From positions 1 to 64,000 of the forward strand of contig CAVQNU010000027.1 of assembly GCA_963714255.1 (NCBI GenBank): a stretch of DNA of 64,000 bases, given 5' to 3'. Within the stretch, counting starts at the first letter, position 1, and each line of letters opens with the position of its first letter. This document shows positions 63,981-64,000 of the stretch, piece after piece. Under the pieces are notes generated by a model that saw only the letters and a list, made by a program, of their open reading frames with translations, was not told where the DNA came from and made no database searches. This stretch comes from Rhodovastum sp963714255. GTDB taxonomy: Bacteria; Pseudomonadota; Alphaproteobacteria; Acetobacterales; Acetobacteraceae. The position numbers were made by a program, and so were the translations under genes.

Positions 63981-64000
63981 CGGACAATCCTGTGGATGGC

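Overview
The window is about 64 kb of GC-rich DNA (roughly 70% GC by eye) carrying dense, often overlapping genes of an alphaproteobacterium. The best guess is an Acetobacteraceae/Rhodospirillales member, from gene content and synteny: yebC-ruvCAB-ybgC-tolQRAB-pal-cpoB, zapA-6S RNA-ygfA, a COQ7-type hydroxylase, FlaF, a DUF2842 protein and a PHA depolymerase. A purple or otherwise photosensory lifestyle is possible because a photoactive yellow protein (PYP) gene is present. The exact taxon cannot be fixed from this sequence.

Layout. 1-2600: an IS21-family element (istA/istB). 3347-4165: a higBA toxin-antitoxin pair with a recognisable promoter/operator. 4211-7182: ftsY, mtaB and dapF, overlapping. 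7291-7771: a DUF4160/DUF2442 pair. 7823-10955: a secreted Tyr/Pro protein, a GH15 hydrolase and a ribokinase-like kinase. 11353-15684: a DEAD-box helicase, glutaryl-CoA dehydrogenase and an RNA m5U methyltransferase. 15887-17441: two UspA paralogues. 17562-21757: holB, metG, tatD and a metallo-beta-lactamase-fold protein. 21925-24505: a TMEM175-like channel, a frameshifted mlaA, a 14-bp tandem repeat and an ISAs1 remnant. 24556-29909: a PHA/fatty-acid block (thiolase, SDR, PHA depolymerase, acyl-CoA ligase). 29966-31295: a CDGSH protein and a LysR regulator.

31265-40871 is the Tol-Pal and Ruv block, all on the minus strand, with a decayed DUF559 gene between ruvA and ruvB. 41148-43270 holds a YmdB-like phosphoesterase, 5-formyl-THF cyclo-ligase, a probable 6S RNA and zapA. 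43336-46377 holds class I fructose-bisphosphate aldolase, thiE, coq7 and dsbB. 46512-52049 holds a GST, a twice-frameshifted DUF3141 gene, a methyltransferase and two NAD(P)-binding oxidoreductases.

The most interesting part is 52057-56463. Three minus-strand genes lie in tandem: a PYP, a PAS-PAS-GGDEF diguanylate cyclase starting 2 nt after the PYP stop, and an Aer-type PAS chemoreceptor with a C-terminal PilZ domain. Together they could link blue light and redox state to c-di-GMP and taxis or motility. The window then continues with a ugp-type glycerol-3-phosphate ABC transporter, apt, a frameshifted Bug-like binding protein, and FlaG-like and FlaF flagellar genes at the right edge.

Two global features stand out. 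First, a family of long palindromic intergenic repeats (at least ten copies, some with covarying inner hairpins) punctuates gene ends. Second, at least six apparent single-base frameshifts fall in otherwise well-preserved genes, which suggests either sequencing indels or ongoing decay.
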